This document shows positions 48,641 through 59,417 of a stretch of DNA of 64,000 nucleotides, piece after piece (position 1 is the first letter of the stretch; the number at the start of each line of letters is the position of its first letter). A model generated the notes under the pieces. The model made no database searches, had not been told where the DNA came from, and saw only the letters and a list, made by a program, of their open reading frames with translations. The position numbers and the translations under genes were made by a program. The stretch is from Pelomyxa schiedti (Eukaryota; Evosea; Pelobiontida; Pelomyxidae), in NCBI GenBank assembly GCA_020536535.1, contig JAHLWZ010000819.1, forward strand, positions 1 to 64,000, read 5' to 3'.

Positions 48641-49657
48641 ATGCCAACAGTAAGAGCAAAGGCACTAGCATGGACATCGATTGTCCTCATGATTGTGTCC
48701 TGTGGAGTGTACATTTTCCTCATTGTACAGTACATTCCCAAAACTAGCGCACACTAACTATGAAACGTACAATGACTACAACTTATTTTTATCTCCCACT
48801 GAAATTCCATGTAGCCCACACGTGGGTGGTACCGAGAGGACCCAGTGGATGCTTCAGCATCGAACTGGACTGTAGCATGGTTGGTGTTCACTTCTTGTGC
48901 ACAATGCTCCTGTATTTGATAATACGATTAGTTTCAAAATTGACAAACTGAAGATTGGGCTCTTGGTAACTAGTTTTTTTAGGTATGGATTGACGCAGCT
49001 GTGCATAATGGGCGAGTATCAAGGCCAAATAGATAAGTGCTACTCTTATGGCAACGATCTATTTGGAAGTGACAGTGCTCAACTAGTTGCGTCAGGTCCG
49101 GTCAACTTCCCCACTATCCCTTGCATTCTTACTCTCTTCACTTCTTTATTGAACTCCTTTCCAGGCGTTTGCACCATTCTCTTTTTCACAGCCTCGCTCA
49201 TCTTGATGTTTTTTGCATGTACCTACAACGTAACAGTTCTTACCCGTAATTCATGTGTGTCTCTTCCTTTTCTGACTGTCTCCAGACCAATAACTCTACA
49301 CTCAGACAAAATAAAGAAGTGGCTGGAAATTATACCTCCATTCATATATGCCCTAACTGGTATTCCAACCCATCCATTCCTCTTCTACATATCCTTGACC
49401 CAGAATCTAATACCCACTAATAACAACTCCCAGCTTTTCTTATGGTTCTCATTGGACTTTCCATGAACCTCGCCATGTTCTACACTCTGGATGTTTGGAA
49501 CGATCATCCCAAGACATATCACGCATCTTATGCCCTGGCAGTCACTCTGGCGTCAGATTTTGTCTTCACACTACCTGCAGGCATTGCTATGCTGTTCAAT
49601 CGTAAAGGGGACACAGATCAGTACGCAGGTGTGGCAATGGATTCTGTGGTGGATTGA
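48641..49657 (+). CDS. Small multipass membrane protein, unknown family
   Basis: Several short exons from the ATG at 48641, MPTVRAKALAWTSIVLMIVS (TM1). A 42-68 nt intron pattern gives PRGPSGCFSIELDCSMVGVH then FLCTMLLYGLTQLCIMGEYQ. A loop DKCYSYGNDLFGSDSAQ leads to GVCTILFFTASLILMFFACT and TLHSDKIKKWLEIIPPFIYA. The last segments are MNLAMFYTLDVWNDHPKTYH and LASDFVFTLPAGIAMLFNRK, ending DSVVD. Four or five membrane spans with conserved-looking Cys are present. I do not recognise it. Confidence 0.55.
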
Positions 49658-49905
49658 ACTTCAATCTCGTCATAGTATCATGAAGTGTAAATGGCAAAAA
49701 AAAAGAGGTTTTTTTTTGGCCTCATTTTATTTTCCCTGTTTACCATACACCATAGAACTGTGATCACAGTTCTTGAAAAAGGGGAAGACGTACTTGTCCC
49801 GTTTTCCCTACAACACAGAATCCGAACTTGAAGTGTGCCGGGTACAGATGCCAAAGTGATCAAATCTGACGTGTGATTAAGAATTACATTAATTAAAAAA
49901 ATAAG

Positions 49906-52171
49906 ATGAAGAACACCCACGGCAACAATGACCCACCAAAGAAGACCAACAGTCCCAAGAAGCCTACGCCAGACACACACACTACTTCTACCTGTTCTAC
50001 GTCGTCCTCGTCCCGGGACATGCCTTTCACCCGTAGCGCCGCGCGATTGGCCGCCAAGTCTGCCTCAACACAACAACAGCATCAGGAAAAGAAACCTGCT
50101 GGCGGTGGCACGGCGGCGGCGCGAGATCTCCGCAACACAAAGCCGCAGCCGCAGCCGCACCATACGTCAACTTCGACTAGTAGTACTACGAGCCGCGATG
50201 GGCGCAACGCTAGTGGGAATTCCGTTGCCTCTCGTTTGCCTGGAAATGGACAATCTCAGAACGGGACGCAGTCTCAATCTCGTAGACAGCGATCTCAGAA
50301 CTCAGCACCTGTGGACGTGGACGTGGACGTGGACGCGAACGGCGATGCTGATTGTGATATCGTTGCGCCGGGTGACTCGGAGGAGAGGATCGAGTCCTTT
50401 GTGAGTTTGACAAATTGTGACAGGGACGCTGCTAGGCAATTCCTTATGGTTGTAAAATGGCACTCAATGTATATTTGTAATAACCGGGCTTTCTTAGGTG
50501 CATGGCTGGGATCTAGAATGGAGTGTAAATGAATTCCTGGGAGAAGGGAGCAAGCCGGAACAGGCTGAAGTCAGGGCGCCTATCAAGTCCATTGTTGACC
50601 AAATTCAACCCCGATCACCTCGAGTAAACAAGGTACTGTGATACTGAAATAGTTTATTCCTTGGGAACCATGATTTAGCAGGGTCATATATCCATGCCTA
50701 CTTCAGGGTTTTCAAAGAATGTCCCCCTTCCAGTGTTTGATTCCTTTAAGAAAGCTGGGTCAGGTTCGAAATTGCCGGCAATAAAGCAAAGTAGAATGTA
50801 CATCCTGTGAAACTGACGAAATTTTCACAATTAATGTTAGGATCCAGTGAGGGGCTGTGTGATCCTAAGAAACTAAATGTTTTGGAAGAAATTTTTCGAC
50901 CACCTGTTGATTTACTGAATCCTGGCCCCTTTGAAACAGTTCCTACTTTTTTCCTCCATTTCTTTTATATAACTTCATGACAGGTCATGTGCCTTGCAAC
51001 CCAAAAGGAAAAATGGATGCTCGTCTCTCTAATTGATCCATTAAAAGACTTTCCTTCCAATGTCCTGAATCGTGATGGATGGAAGAACCCTGAAATACAC
51101 CAACTTGTAAAGAACAACTTCATTCTCTGGCAGATGGACATTTCCTCTCCAGACACACAATCCTATAAGACAGTAGGCACTTTATTTTAGTTTATTTGAT
51201 ACTAATTTCTCTAGTGCTACCAGCCAGAAGGTCCAGTACCACACCTTGCCATTCTTGACTGGCTTACCCGGGAATGCAAAGCCAAGCACAACGGTCCTAT
51301 CACCTGTGACGAGTTGCGGACATTCCGTATGCCTTTTATCCACGGCAAAGCCTGCTAATAATGTTTAGTTAAGAACTTTTTGAGGGATCATGGTGATGAC
51401 AACAACTTTGAGTGCGACAATATAGCAACCTCAAACCAGCATACAGCAACATCAATTCAGCGAACAAGTTCGGGCACCACACTTGGAACGAGTAAGAGTA
51501 ATACGGGCACCACACTCGGAACGAGTAAGAGTAATACAACCTGTTCAGCTGAGGAGATAGTGGAACTACAAGATAGCGAAGAAGAGAAAGAGGATTCCGA
51601 CGAAGTAATGGCCAAACGAGAGCCCCTTACAAACGAGCATCATTACCGTTCACCACCAAATAAGAAGCCAAGGTGTGACGCAGCAACGGACAAGCAAGTA
51701 ACAAGCAGCAAAGCTTTCAAAATGCTTGGAAAAAGCGACCCGAGCAAGGAATGCACCGTGCCGAAGCCTGAACATGTTTCCACTTCGCCATCTGCTCCAC
51801 AGCAACCACCACCTAGCCTGACTCCCGCCGTAGACCCTCTACAAGGCGTCCCAGAGAAAGACATTTGTGAAATAAAGGTCATAATGAAGCACACTGTAAA
51901 CCAACATCTACTAACATAAAAAAGATTCGCCACAATGAGTCTACAACCGTTGTTAGGCTGTTAGTAAATAGCACTCTGTCAGACCTACGGAAGCAAGTTG
52001 AAGCCAAGTGCAACCCTCCAGCCAATTTCAAACTGTTTACCATTTTCCCCCGCAAGGAACTCACTGACCCTTCAGAGACTCTCACAAACCTTGGTACTCG
52101 TTGCACATCATTTCTTCCTCTCTAACCACCTCACAGGCCTGGCACCGCGGTCCGTTCTGCTTCTCTTCTGA
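49906..52171 (+). CDS. UBXN7-like UBA-UAS-UBX protein
   Basis: From the ATG at 49906, a long Ser/Gln-rich N-terminus precedes a UBA domain: ERIESFVSLTNCDRDAARQF spliced to VHGWDLEWSVNEFLGEG. A UAS thioredoxin-like domain follows (EIFRPPVDLLNPGPFET, WMLVSLIDPLKDFPSNVLNR, NNFILWQMDISSPDTQ, PHLAILDWLTRE). An acidic EIVELQDSEEEKEDSDE stretch then leads to a C-terminal UBX domain (TTVVRLLVNSTLSDLRKQVE, KLFTIFPRKELTDPSETLTN then LGLAPRSVLLLF). This order is that of UBXN7/Ubx5, an adaptor linking ubiquitylated substrates and cullin ligases to p97/Cdc48. A 33-nt in-frame duplication lies at 51473-51538. Confidence 0.88.
51473..51538 (+). repeat. Tandem 33-nt coding duplication
   Basis: Two copies, 51473-51505 and 51506-51538, differ at only two positions and encode GTTLGTSKSNT twice in the linker of the UBXN7-like protein. 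The near identity indicates a recent in-frame duplication. Confidence 0.9.
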
Positions 52172-52348
52172 GTCTCACCTACTGGCCGCGAGTGTGAGAA
52201 CAAACCAACAAAAACGGTTCTGGTATTGGGAGAATAAAACGACAAAACAAACCCGAAATTCCCTTAAAAGCTACAGAAAGGAATAGATTTACGGCAGATC
52301 TGTTTAGTTAGGGGAAATCACAAGAGTGATGGTTTTTGTCGGTTAGAG

Positions 52349-54016
52349 ATGGACGACGCACCGAGCGAGCCGGCAACGGCCAACGGGGCAGGGCCCGTGT
52401 GGCAGAAAAAGGATGCGAAGTGGGTGTGGCTGTTGATAACGAAATTGGTTCTCGCGGGGCTCGTGGTTGTGTTTATGGTCTCAGCCACCGAGGCTACAAA
52501 CAGAATTCAAGTTGCGTGCATTTTTGTCGGGTTTATGTTATTATTATTCCTCTTCCAACCGGCGTAGGTGCATTATGGGTACACCAAGCCCTACTTCATG
52601 ACATACTTCTGCACTAGTTTCTTGATATTTATTGGTTTGGGGCAGGTGCTTGCTTTTTTTTCCCCTTCTTCTTGTATCTCAAATCAACACCAGACTGCAG
52701 CTTTCATTATTACTTCTCTTATGCATAAGAAGAAGATAACCAGGGACCTGTTTCAACAAAGTACATTTAAAACACACTCTCTTCTCAAAGTTGTGATGCT
52801 GGCACCTCTTTTCTCTGTATTCTGGTTTCTGGCCAATTACCTATTCGTGAGCTCCTAGCCATCCCAGACATAATACCTTTATCAACAACCAATTGATAGT
52901 CCTACGGGGTTGGAAAAACAAACTCTGCATCTGCACTTAGCATTGAACAACTGGCTACGGTTTTAGTATTCATTGGATCAGTGATCTTTTTGAAGGAAAG
53001 AGTAACCGATTTAAAACTTCTCAGTACTACGGTACCCCTTTAGCTTCACTCCTGAATGAACCCGAGACTTATAAACACAAAAACTCTAGATATGCGTTGT
53101 AGGAGTTGTGTTAATTGCCTGTGCTGACGAGTTAGTAACGGACAGTGTTGCTCCAACAGCAATTTCACAGTCTCTTGAGGGGGATTTACTCGTGATAGGA
53201 TCGACTGTAGCAACAGCAGCATGTATTTTATTAAGGAGTCATTAACGTATATTTACATTACTAGATATGATTTCCTATGCTCGTTTGCTCTCCGGTGTTT
53301 GCCTTCTGCCCGCTGTAAATACTTTCTTGGGGCTTATAGGACTTTCCAATATCCTCCTCTTCTGGCCAGGACTGGTAATTCACTCTCTCTACCAAAGCAA
53401 TGTGCATGACTTTCAGCCAGCTAATTTGGGATGCGACTGGCTGGGAAACCTTCGAATTTCCCTCTGGGGAGGTTCTTGGATTATTGATTCTATCTGCTCT
53501 TCTACAACTCGGCTACAACTACACTCTCAATGTAGGCATAGTAATTGCCTCCCCACTGTACATGAGAATCGCCACAGTATGTACTACGTTCTCGTAATTA
53601 TTTTTTATTATCCCAAAAACGGCAAAAAGCAAGCAACTTCCCACTCAACTCAAGATCGTACTTTCAAAATTCACTGGAATTTAGACACACACGCCAACAA
53701 CCAGTTAATCTTATAGCACATTCACAGCAATCAACAGATTTGTGCACTTCCAGTCTCATTCCTCGTTGACACTCTGCTGTTTGACGTTCCCTTCAACTGG
53801 CTACGAATTACAGGCGCCGGCGTGGTGTCAATCGGCTTTGTGCTCTTTGCCACAATCGCAGAAAGGATGCTGGTCCCCTGGCCCTGGCTCAGTTCCCAGG
53901 CCAAAGCAAATCTGGTACCCTGGCCTTGTAACATATGCCCAAACCACAGGCCAGACAGTTCTGAATCTGAGCCACCCATCAACGACGTCGACGGTAGTAC
54001 CAGACTCCTGAGCTGA
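52349..54016 (+). CDS. SLC35F-like transporter, second copy
   Basis: Multi-exon gene from the ATG at 52349 (MDDAPSEPATANGAGPVWQK), with a short N-terminus. It has about ten membrane spans: KWVWLLITKLVLAGLVVVFM, YTKPYFMTYFCTSFLIFIGL, LLKVVMLAPLFSVFWFLANY, SIEQLATVLVFIGSVIFLKE (a drug/metabolite-transporter-like boundary), VLIACADELVTDS, FSQLIWDATGWETFEFPSGE, LILSALLQLGYNYTLNVGIV and ITGAGVVSIGFVLFATIAER. A hydrophilic tail ends at 54016. SLC35F members have been linked to thiamine and other solutes; the substrate here is unknown. Paralogue of the gene at 5891-7952 but without its long acidic N-terminus. Confidence 0.8.
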
Positions 54017-54119
54017 CATTTACCACCCCAGTTGAAAAAACCGATCTACGCCTTTCCTGTAACGATGTTGCGCGATCAAACGAACGATTTAACGAACAAA
54101 AAAAAAAAAAAGAAAAGAA

Positions 54120-57100
54120 ATGAAGTGGGAGGGGATGCTGCCGGTGTTGGTCTTTGTTCTTTGTTTGTTTGTCGACAGTGGTGCGTGTCGAGTCATGTAC
54201 GGAAAAAGTGCAGCTACTGGAGACCCTTTGGTCATCCGTTTCGATCCCGCTGAATCGCCGTTTTCTTCTCAGCACCAAAACCTTGCTTGGTATTTCCTTC
54301 CCCAAAGCGCTTGGAATTAGGTTTTAACAGATAGAGAATGTAGGTTTTTGGAAGAGACTTTCAACACTATACGGGTTGGTGATTTGCACCAAGTTTCCTC
54401 TATGCCAGCAATTTTTGGTGACAAGACAAATGTAATTGTCATTTACACACAAAGTTACTTTGGAATTCCCGTACAAGGTTTCTTTGTGAAGCTACTTTGG
54501 CTTTTTTAAAAAGGAAAAAAACAGGTGCAAGCCTCAAGGCCGTTTTTGATTTGCATAATAGGCTTCTACAGGCATCCTTTAAGTTGGTTGATAGGTAAGT
54601 TCCCCCTGAATTCTTTATTCTGATAGTTTTCAGTATAACACTTGATCCCAACCCTTCAGTGAGCCCAGAATTGGCTATCAAATGGGCTATGAGGGATGCA
54701 CATTTGATGTCGGTACCTTCACCTTTGCGGAAGTTGCTACTTCCTAGGGGTAGGGAAATGCAATGCATTATAAAACTCACCAATTTAGATTTGATCACCC
54801 ATAAGACCTCTCTTAAGGTTTATAGAAGTGGACTCACGACTGGTAGTTCTGGGGCTAATCACCTTATATGGGAAATACAATTTCGCTCTGCCTCCAGCAC
54901 GATAATGGACCCTCAATTGTATTTTTCCTGTTTCCATTCCATGCTTAACTTTTTCCCACAGTGCATTCTTGGTTGATGCCCATTCCGCAGATGTTCTTGG
55001 GGTGAGAAATCTTCTCAAAGGCTCCCTTTATCGGTACAAATATCCTTTCAATTCGATCTAAATAGCTCGAAGTGAACTTCGGGATTACCCAAGTACTTCA
55101 CCATACTGGGTTGAAGGTGACTCTATGCCAAAAGATGATGTGGAGGGAACAGCATTCCTCAATGCTGCAGGTGACTACTACACAACACTCTATAACATGT
55201 ACAAGTGGCGCTCATATGACAACAGAGGTTCTTCCCATTCCCCCTTTTTTTTTTGTTCTTACTTTAATCAGACTCTCCCCTTATTGGAAACGTAAACATG
55301 GAAGATAAAAATGTTTGCCCAAATGCATATTTCTCTGATAGTGATAACATGACCTACTTCTGCACTGGGTTGTCTCGCTATGACAGTACAGCCACCACTC
55401 CATTAGCCACTGTGCTTTGATCACACTTTCTACAGTTGCCACACATGAACTCGGTCACGCACTTTCGTCTTGCCTTGATAATGGATACTACGAATATATG
55501 TCAGGTGCCCTTCAAGAAGCCTTTTCTGATACGATTGCTGAGACATTCTCACAGTTTTGGAATGGGAGTGGTATTACTTTTTTTTTTTCCTTCCCATTTG
55601 CTTATATCTTTGAAGGGTATTACGATATCCGAGATCCTAGACGCACTTGCTTGAATACATCAGTTGCCACTCAAAAGAGATGGATTGTTGGGGATGACTG
55701 TGAACTGTTTGGTGATGGTAAGCTGAAAGTTCATGTTAACAAACACTACCCCTGATACAGGATTGAGAGATATGTACAACCCAACTTGTGGTGACCTTCC
55801 CGAAACTATTTCCACAATGCAATGCTTTCCTTATGACATGAATGGGGTGCACTACAATTGCGGTAGGTCCCTCTTGTTGCGCTTTTTTTTTTTTTAAGGG
55901 AGGGAAAAAAAAAAAGGGCCACCCTCAGTGCTCTTTTCTTTGCTCTCTGATGGTGGTTATTTTTATGGACCGCTATACCCTGGAATAGGCCTATTAAAGG
56001 TTTAGGTGGCTGAGGTATGGCTTCAAATGAATATTGTTTATAGGCATGGCATATTTTCTTTCAAGCGAAGTATGAATACCAGTCCCCTTCAGAAACTTTC
56101 TCAGAGTACGCTGGACATCTTCAGATGGCTTGTGACGATCTTGCCGATGAAGAAGGCAATCTGATTGACCAGTACGGAACAATAACAGATGAGCATGTTA
56201 TCCCTGATGATTGTGATATACTTGGTATTCCAAACTTTTTTTTATTATGGATACGCCAACAAACGAAAATAAAACAAAACCAAGACGATCTTATTGACGC
56301 TGTGGGGATGACCGATACTCCTTGTATGCAACATTTCACATCTCAAACGATTTATTTGATTTAGGCTCCAATTATGTTTTCTGGGGTGCCTACCCTTCGT
56401 ACATCCCTGTTTCTGGAGGGGTCACTGCCATATACACTTCTGGTTGCTCTGGTTGTACCACATTTATGAAGGTTTATTTCCCCTGTGCTTATTCCGTTAA
56501 AATATCAACAGCTGGGCACTGAGACGTACTCTAGTGAATCTGAAGTTTTCACTTATTTTGGTACAACCACTGGGTGGAATCAATACTCTCCATTTCAAAT
56601 ACCAGGTACATCCTCGTCAACAGTGTAGTACCAATTTTTTTTTGTTTTAAGAATTACTGGGTTCAAATATGCTTGTCAACTTCTCAATTGCCAGTGACTC
56701 CAATTTTGCCAATACTCCTGCTCTAGATGACCTATATTCCCTTCCAATGACAATAGAGTATTACGGTAGCGCACTCACCTACAACCGTAAGCCAACCAAA
56801 AACAGAGCAACCAACGTTCAGTGGTGTGAGTCCTGATTCTGGTAGTGTGGATGGAGGGTATTGGATATCAATTAAGGGAGAAGGTTTCCAGGCGTTCCCG
56901 GGACCATGCAGCCCGATTACAGGATTTTACTATGACTGCCTTGTTTGTAAGTCAAATTTGTGGTTTATGCAAAATAAAAGAAAGGACCAACAATATACAG
57001 GTGTGTGGCAGAGTGGAGAATCTGGTGTGTATGCAGACTACGGCCTATTTGTCTCTTCCACCGAGATACAGTGCTTGGCACCAGCTGTTTCCCAACCAAG

Positions 57101-57434
57101 TATATGGAACATCAGTGTTTCCCTGAACCTGCACTCAATAGCTGACGGCTATGTTGAATTCCACTACGAAGATGATGACAGTATTATCTGCCCTCCTATG
57201 CCCCTTTTTACTTACCACTATTCTAGACTTGGTTCTAATTATCGTTGTCTGCGTAATCGTTGGTGTTGGAATAATAGCTGGTGCTGTGGTGTGTCCCATC
57301 CCAGCCCCTTTTGGTCCCATAATTCCAACCCACACACTCCATAGGTAATCGGGATCGTCGCTCACCACTACAACCGCAAGAGGCAGTACGACCAGCTTCC
57401 GAACTCCACCCAAATCCCCAAGAGCGCCTCTTGA
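54120..57434 (+). CDS. Membrane-anchored M4-type metallopeptidase with TIG domain
   Basis: More than ten exons from the ATG at 54120, right after an A13 tract. Signal peptide MKWEGMLPVLVFVLCLFVDS. A pro-region leads to a thermolysin-like core: VATHELGHALSSCLDNGYY (HExxH zinc motif) and YMSGALQEAFSDTIAETF (third ligand Glu, as in M4 'GAINEAISD'). MNGVHYNCG and FSLLSDGGYFYGPLYPGIG correspond to the M4 active-site 'GGVHINSG' region. A TIG/IPT domain follows (GVSPDSGSVDGGYWISIKGE, then VSSTEIQCLAPAV). Near the C-terminus a single membrane span (ILDLVLIIVVCVIVGVGIIA) precedes a basic tail, HHYNRKRQYDQLPN. The enzyme should face the outside of the cell. M4 peptidases are mainly bacterial, so this combination is unusual. 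Confidence 0.8.
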
Positions 57435-57658
57435 TCTCGCGCGCCCAACTTGGGTCCGACCAGCCCCAACACCGTAGTTGTCATTTATAGAAGCCAAACA
57501 AAAAATCAAGGGCGCAGTTGCCTAAAGAACAATCAAACGAACATTAATCTGCCTGGGGCTGAAGTTGTTGATGTCGAATCTTGACACCAACACAACAAAA
57601 TAAAAAACCAGAGACCAGCAACACCCGCAACGACCACCAAGCCGATGAACAACGGCCT

Positions 57659-59378
57659 ATGAATCGCACTAGATTCGGCAGCAACAGCAATGGGTGTAAC
57701 AATACAAGCAAACTACTGCACAATCCGCACCGGCACCACCACACTCCCACCGACACGAGTTGCGTCAACGACAGCGGAGGCGACAACGACGACAGCGATG
57801 ACGATAATAAGCCGACCGCGCCCCCCCCGCCCACCCCGCGGCCTCCCTCGCCGCGCACCGGCGGCGCCGCCCACGCACTCACCGTTCCCGACCTTGGCAC
57901 CTCGGCCCCAGCGACCGTGTGCTCGCCGACGCTACGGCAGAGTACGGCGAATTGCACCTCGGCTAGCGGGAGAGGCACGGGCGAATGTGGCGGCGCTGTG
58001 GGATGGGTGATTTGGAGCGTGGTTGTGCCGCAAGTTGGCTTGCTCGATGATCCTTGCTCGTTGATTGGGGTCGGCGAGGTGTGGTCCGACCTTATCCCGG
58101 CAATCGGTTCCGCTCTCGCTGGAAGTGGGTTCCTCCTTTCTTTGTTATTAAATTGTGACAAATTTCGTAGAAGTGGGTCACTGCCACTCTGTTGTTACCT
58201 GTGCTCAGCAAGACGCTCGCCTCTTTGTGGAGTGGTTGCTCAAGCACCCTCCTATGCAGTTCACAGGACCAGGGGGTGCTCCCATAGACGTAGAGCCTCC
58301 TTTTGGTGCCCCTCTCCCTTCAAGTGCAACTGTAAGTCTGAATCTCCTAGTGTATACCCCCTTGCCATCACTATATGAGTGGTACAATTCTCTTTCCTCA
58401 GCTTTCCTGGAGGCTTGTAGGGGTGGCCACTTGACCACAGCAAGTACGTTGTCGAACCTGATTGCCACGTTCCATAGCAAAGTTCAATTCCAAGGAGTGG
58501 CACTGGATCCAGTGGCTGCACTTGTTGCTTCATGTGGAGGGGTTGACGACGCGAAAAGTTGCTCTACTGCCAAGTGGCTTGTAACGCACTACGCTTTATC
58601 GAAAGGTGCTGTTACTGAGACCTCTAATAGCGCTTTGAAATCATGCTGTGCCAGCGGAAATATACGCACCGCCAAGTTCTTGACCTCCAATTTTTCCTTG
58701 ACCACCAAAGAAGAACCGGCATTGCCAAAGGATGTACCACAGCCCGGACAACACACACGCTACTTCAAAACTCAAAACCCAGATAGCGGAACCAGCAGTG
58801 ATGCGGTTGAATGTTTAGTTTTATGTTGCACTGGTGGTCACTTGGATATGATGGCTTGGCTCGTGCTGGAATTTTCTATTGACGTCAGCGACCTACTTTC
58901 AAGTGACTGTGACGCCTTTGTGCGCTCTTGTGCTTCAGGGAATATTGAGTGCGTGAAGTGGTTGGCACTCCACTTTTCTCTACTAGGAAGACCAGAAGTA
59001 CGCTCATGCTGTGGACCGATTTTACGGTCTTGCTGTGCGCGGGGCAAGGCTGATGTAGCACAGTGGCTAGTGGATGCCTTTCATTTAGGCTATGATGAAG
59101 CTATGTACGTAAAAGTTGTGCACCCAGACATGCAAAACAGCAAAGTTGCACAGTGGATTGAAGAGCAGAAACTCTTGGAAGAGGAAGACTACCTAGACGA
59201 TAACGAAGACGCGTATGCAGACGAACAGGCAAGCACAGAATCGGACTCGGATGCCTCCTCCGGTATATCATCTGATGAGGAGGAGCCCGACGCACCAAAA
59301 GCCGAACAAACCCCAACACCAGCCGAACCAAAACAAGTGCCCATTCCCCCACTTATCGTCCTAAACCGTTCTGTGTAA
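57659..59378 (+). CDS. Ankyrin-repeat protein
   Basis: Three exons. The GC-rich first exon from the ATG at 57659 encodes a disordered head with an acidic GGDNDDSDDDNKP and poly-Pro. A 50-nt intron joins SALAGK to VGHCHSVVTCAQQDARLFVE. The second intron joins PLPSSAT to FLEACRGGHLTTASTLSNLI. The repeats read KSCCASGNIRTAKFLTSNFS, LCCTGGHLDMMAWLVLEFSI, RSCASGNIECVKWLALHFSL and RSCCARGKADVAQWLVDAFH. This is the divergent 'ACxxGHLxVxKWL' type found in many protists. An acidic linker and Pro-rich tail end at 59378. Likely a binding scaffold. It ends 40 bp from the convergent MYND gene. Confidence 0.72.
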
Positions 59379-59417
59379 AAAACAAAAATCTTTGGTAAAA
59401 GTCTCTCTGTGGTTTTT

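Noticed and set aside
57544-58161. Minus-strand 205-codon ORF
   Set aside because: Antisense to the first exon of the ankyrin gene, whose frame joins correctly through a 50-nt intron.
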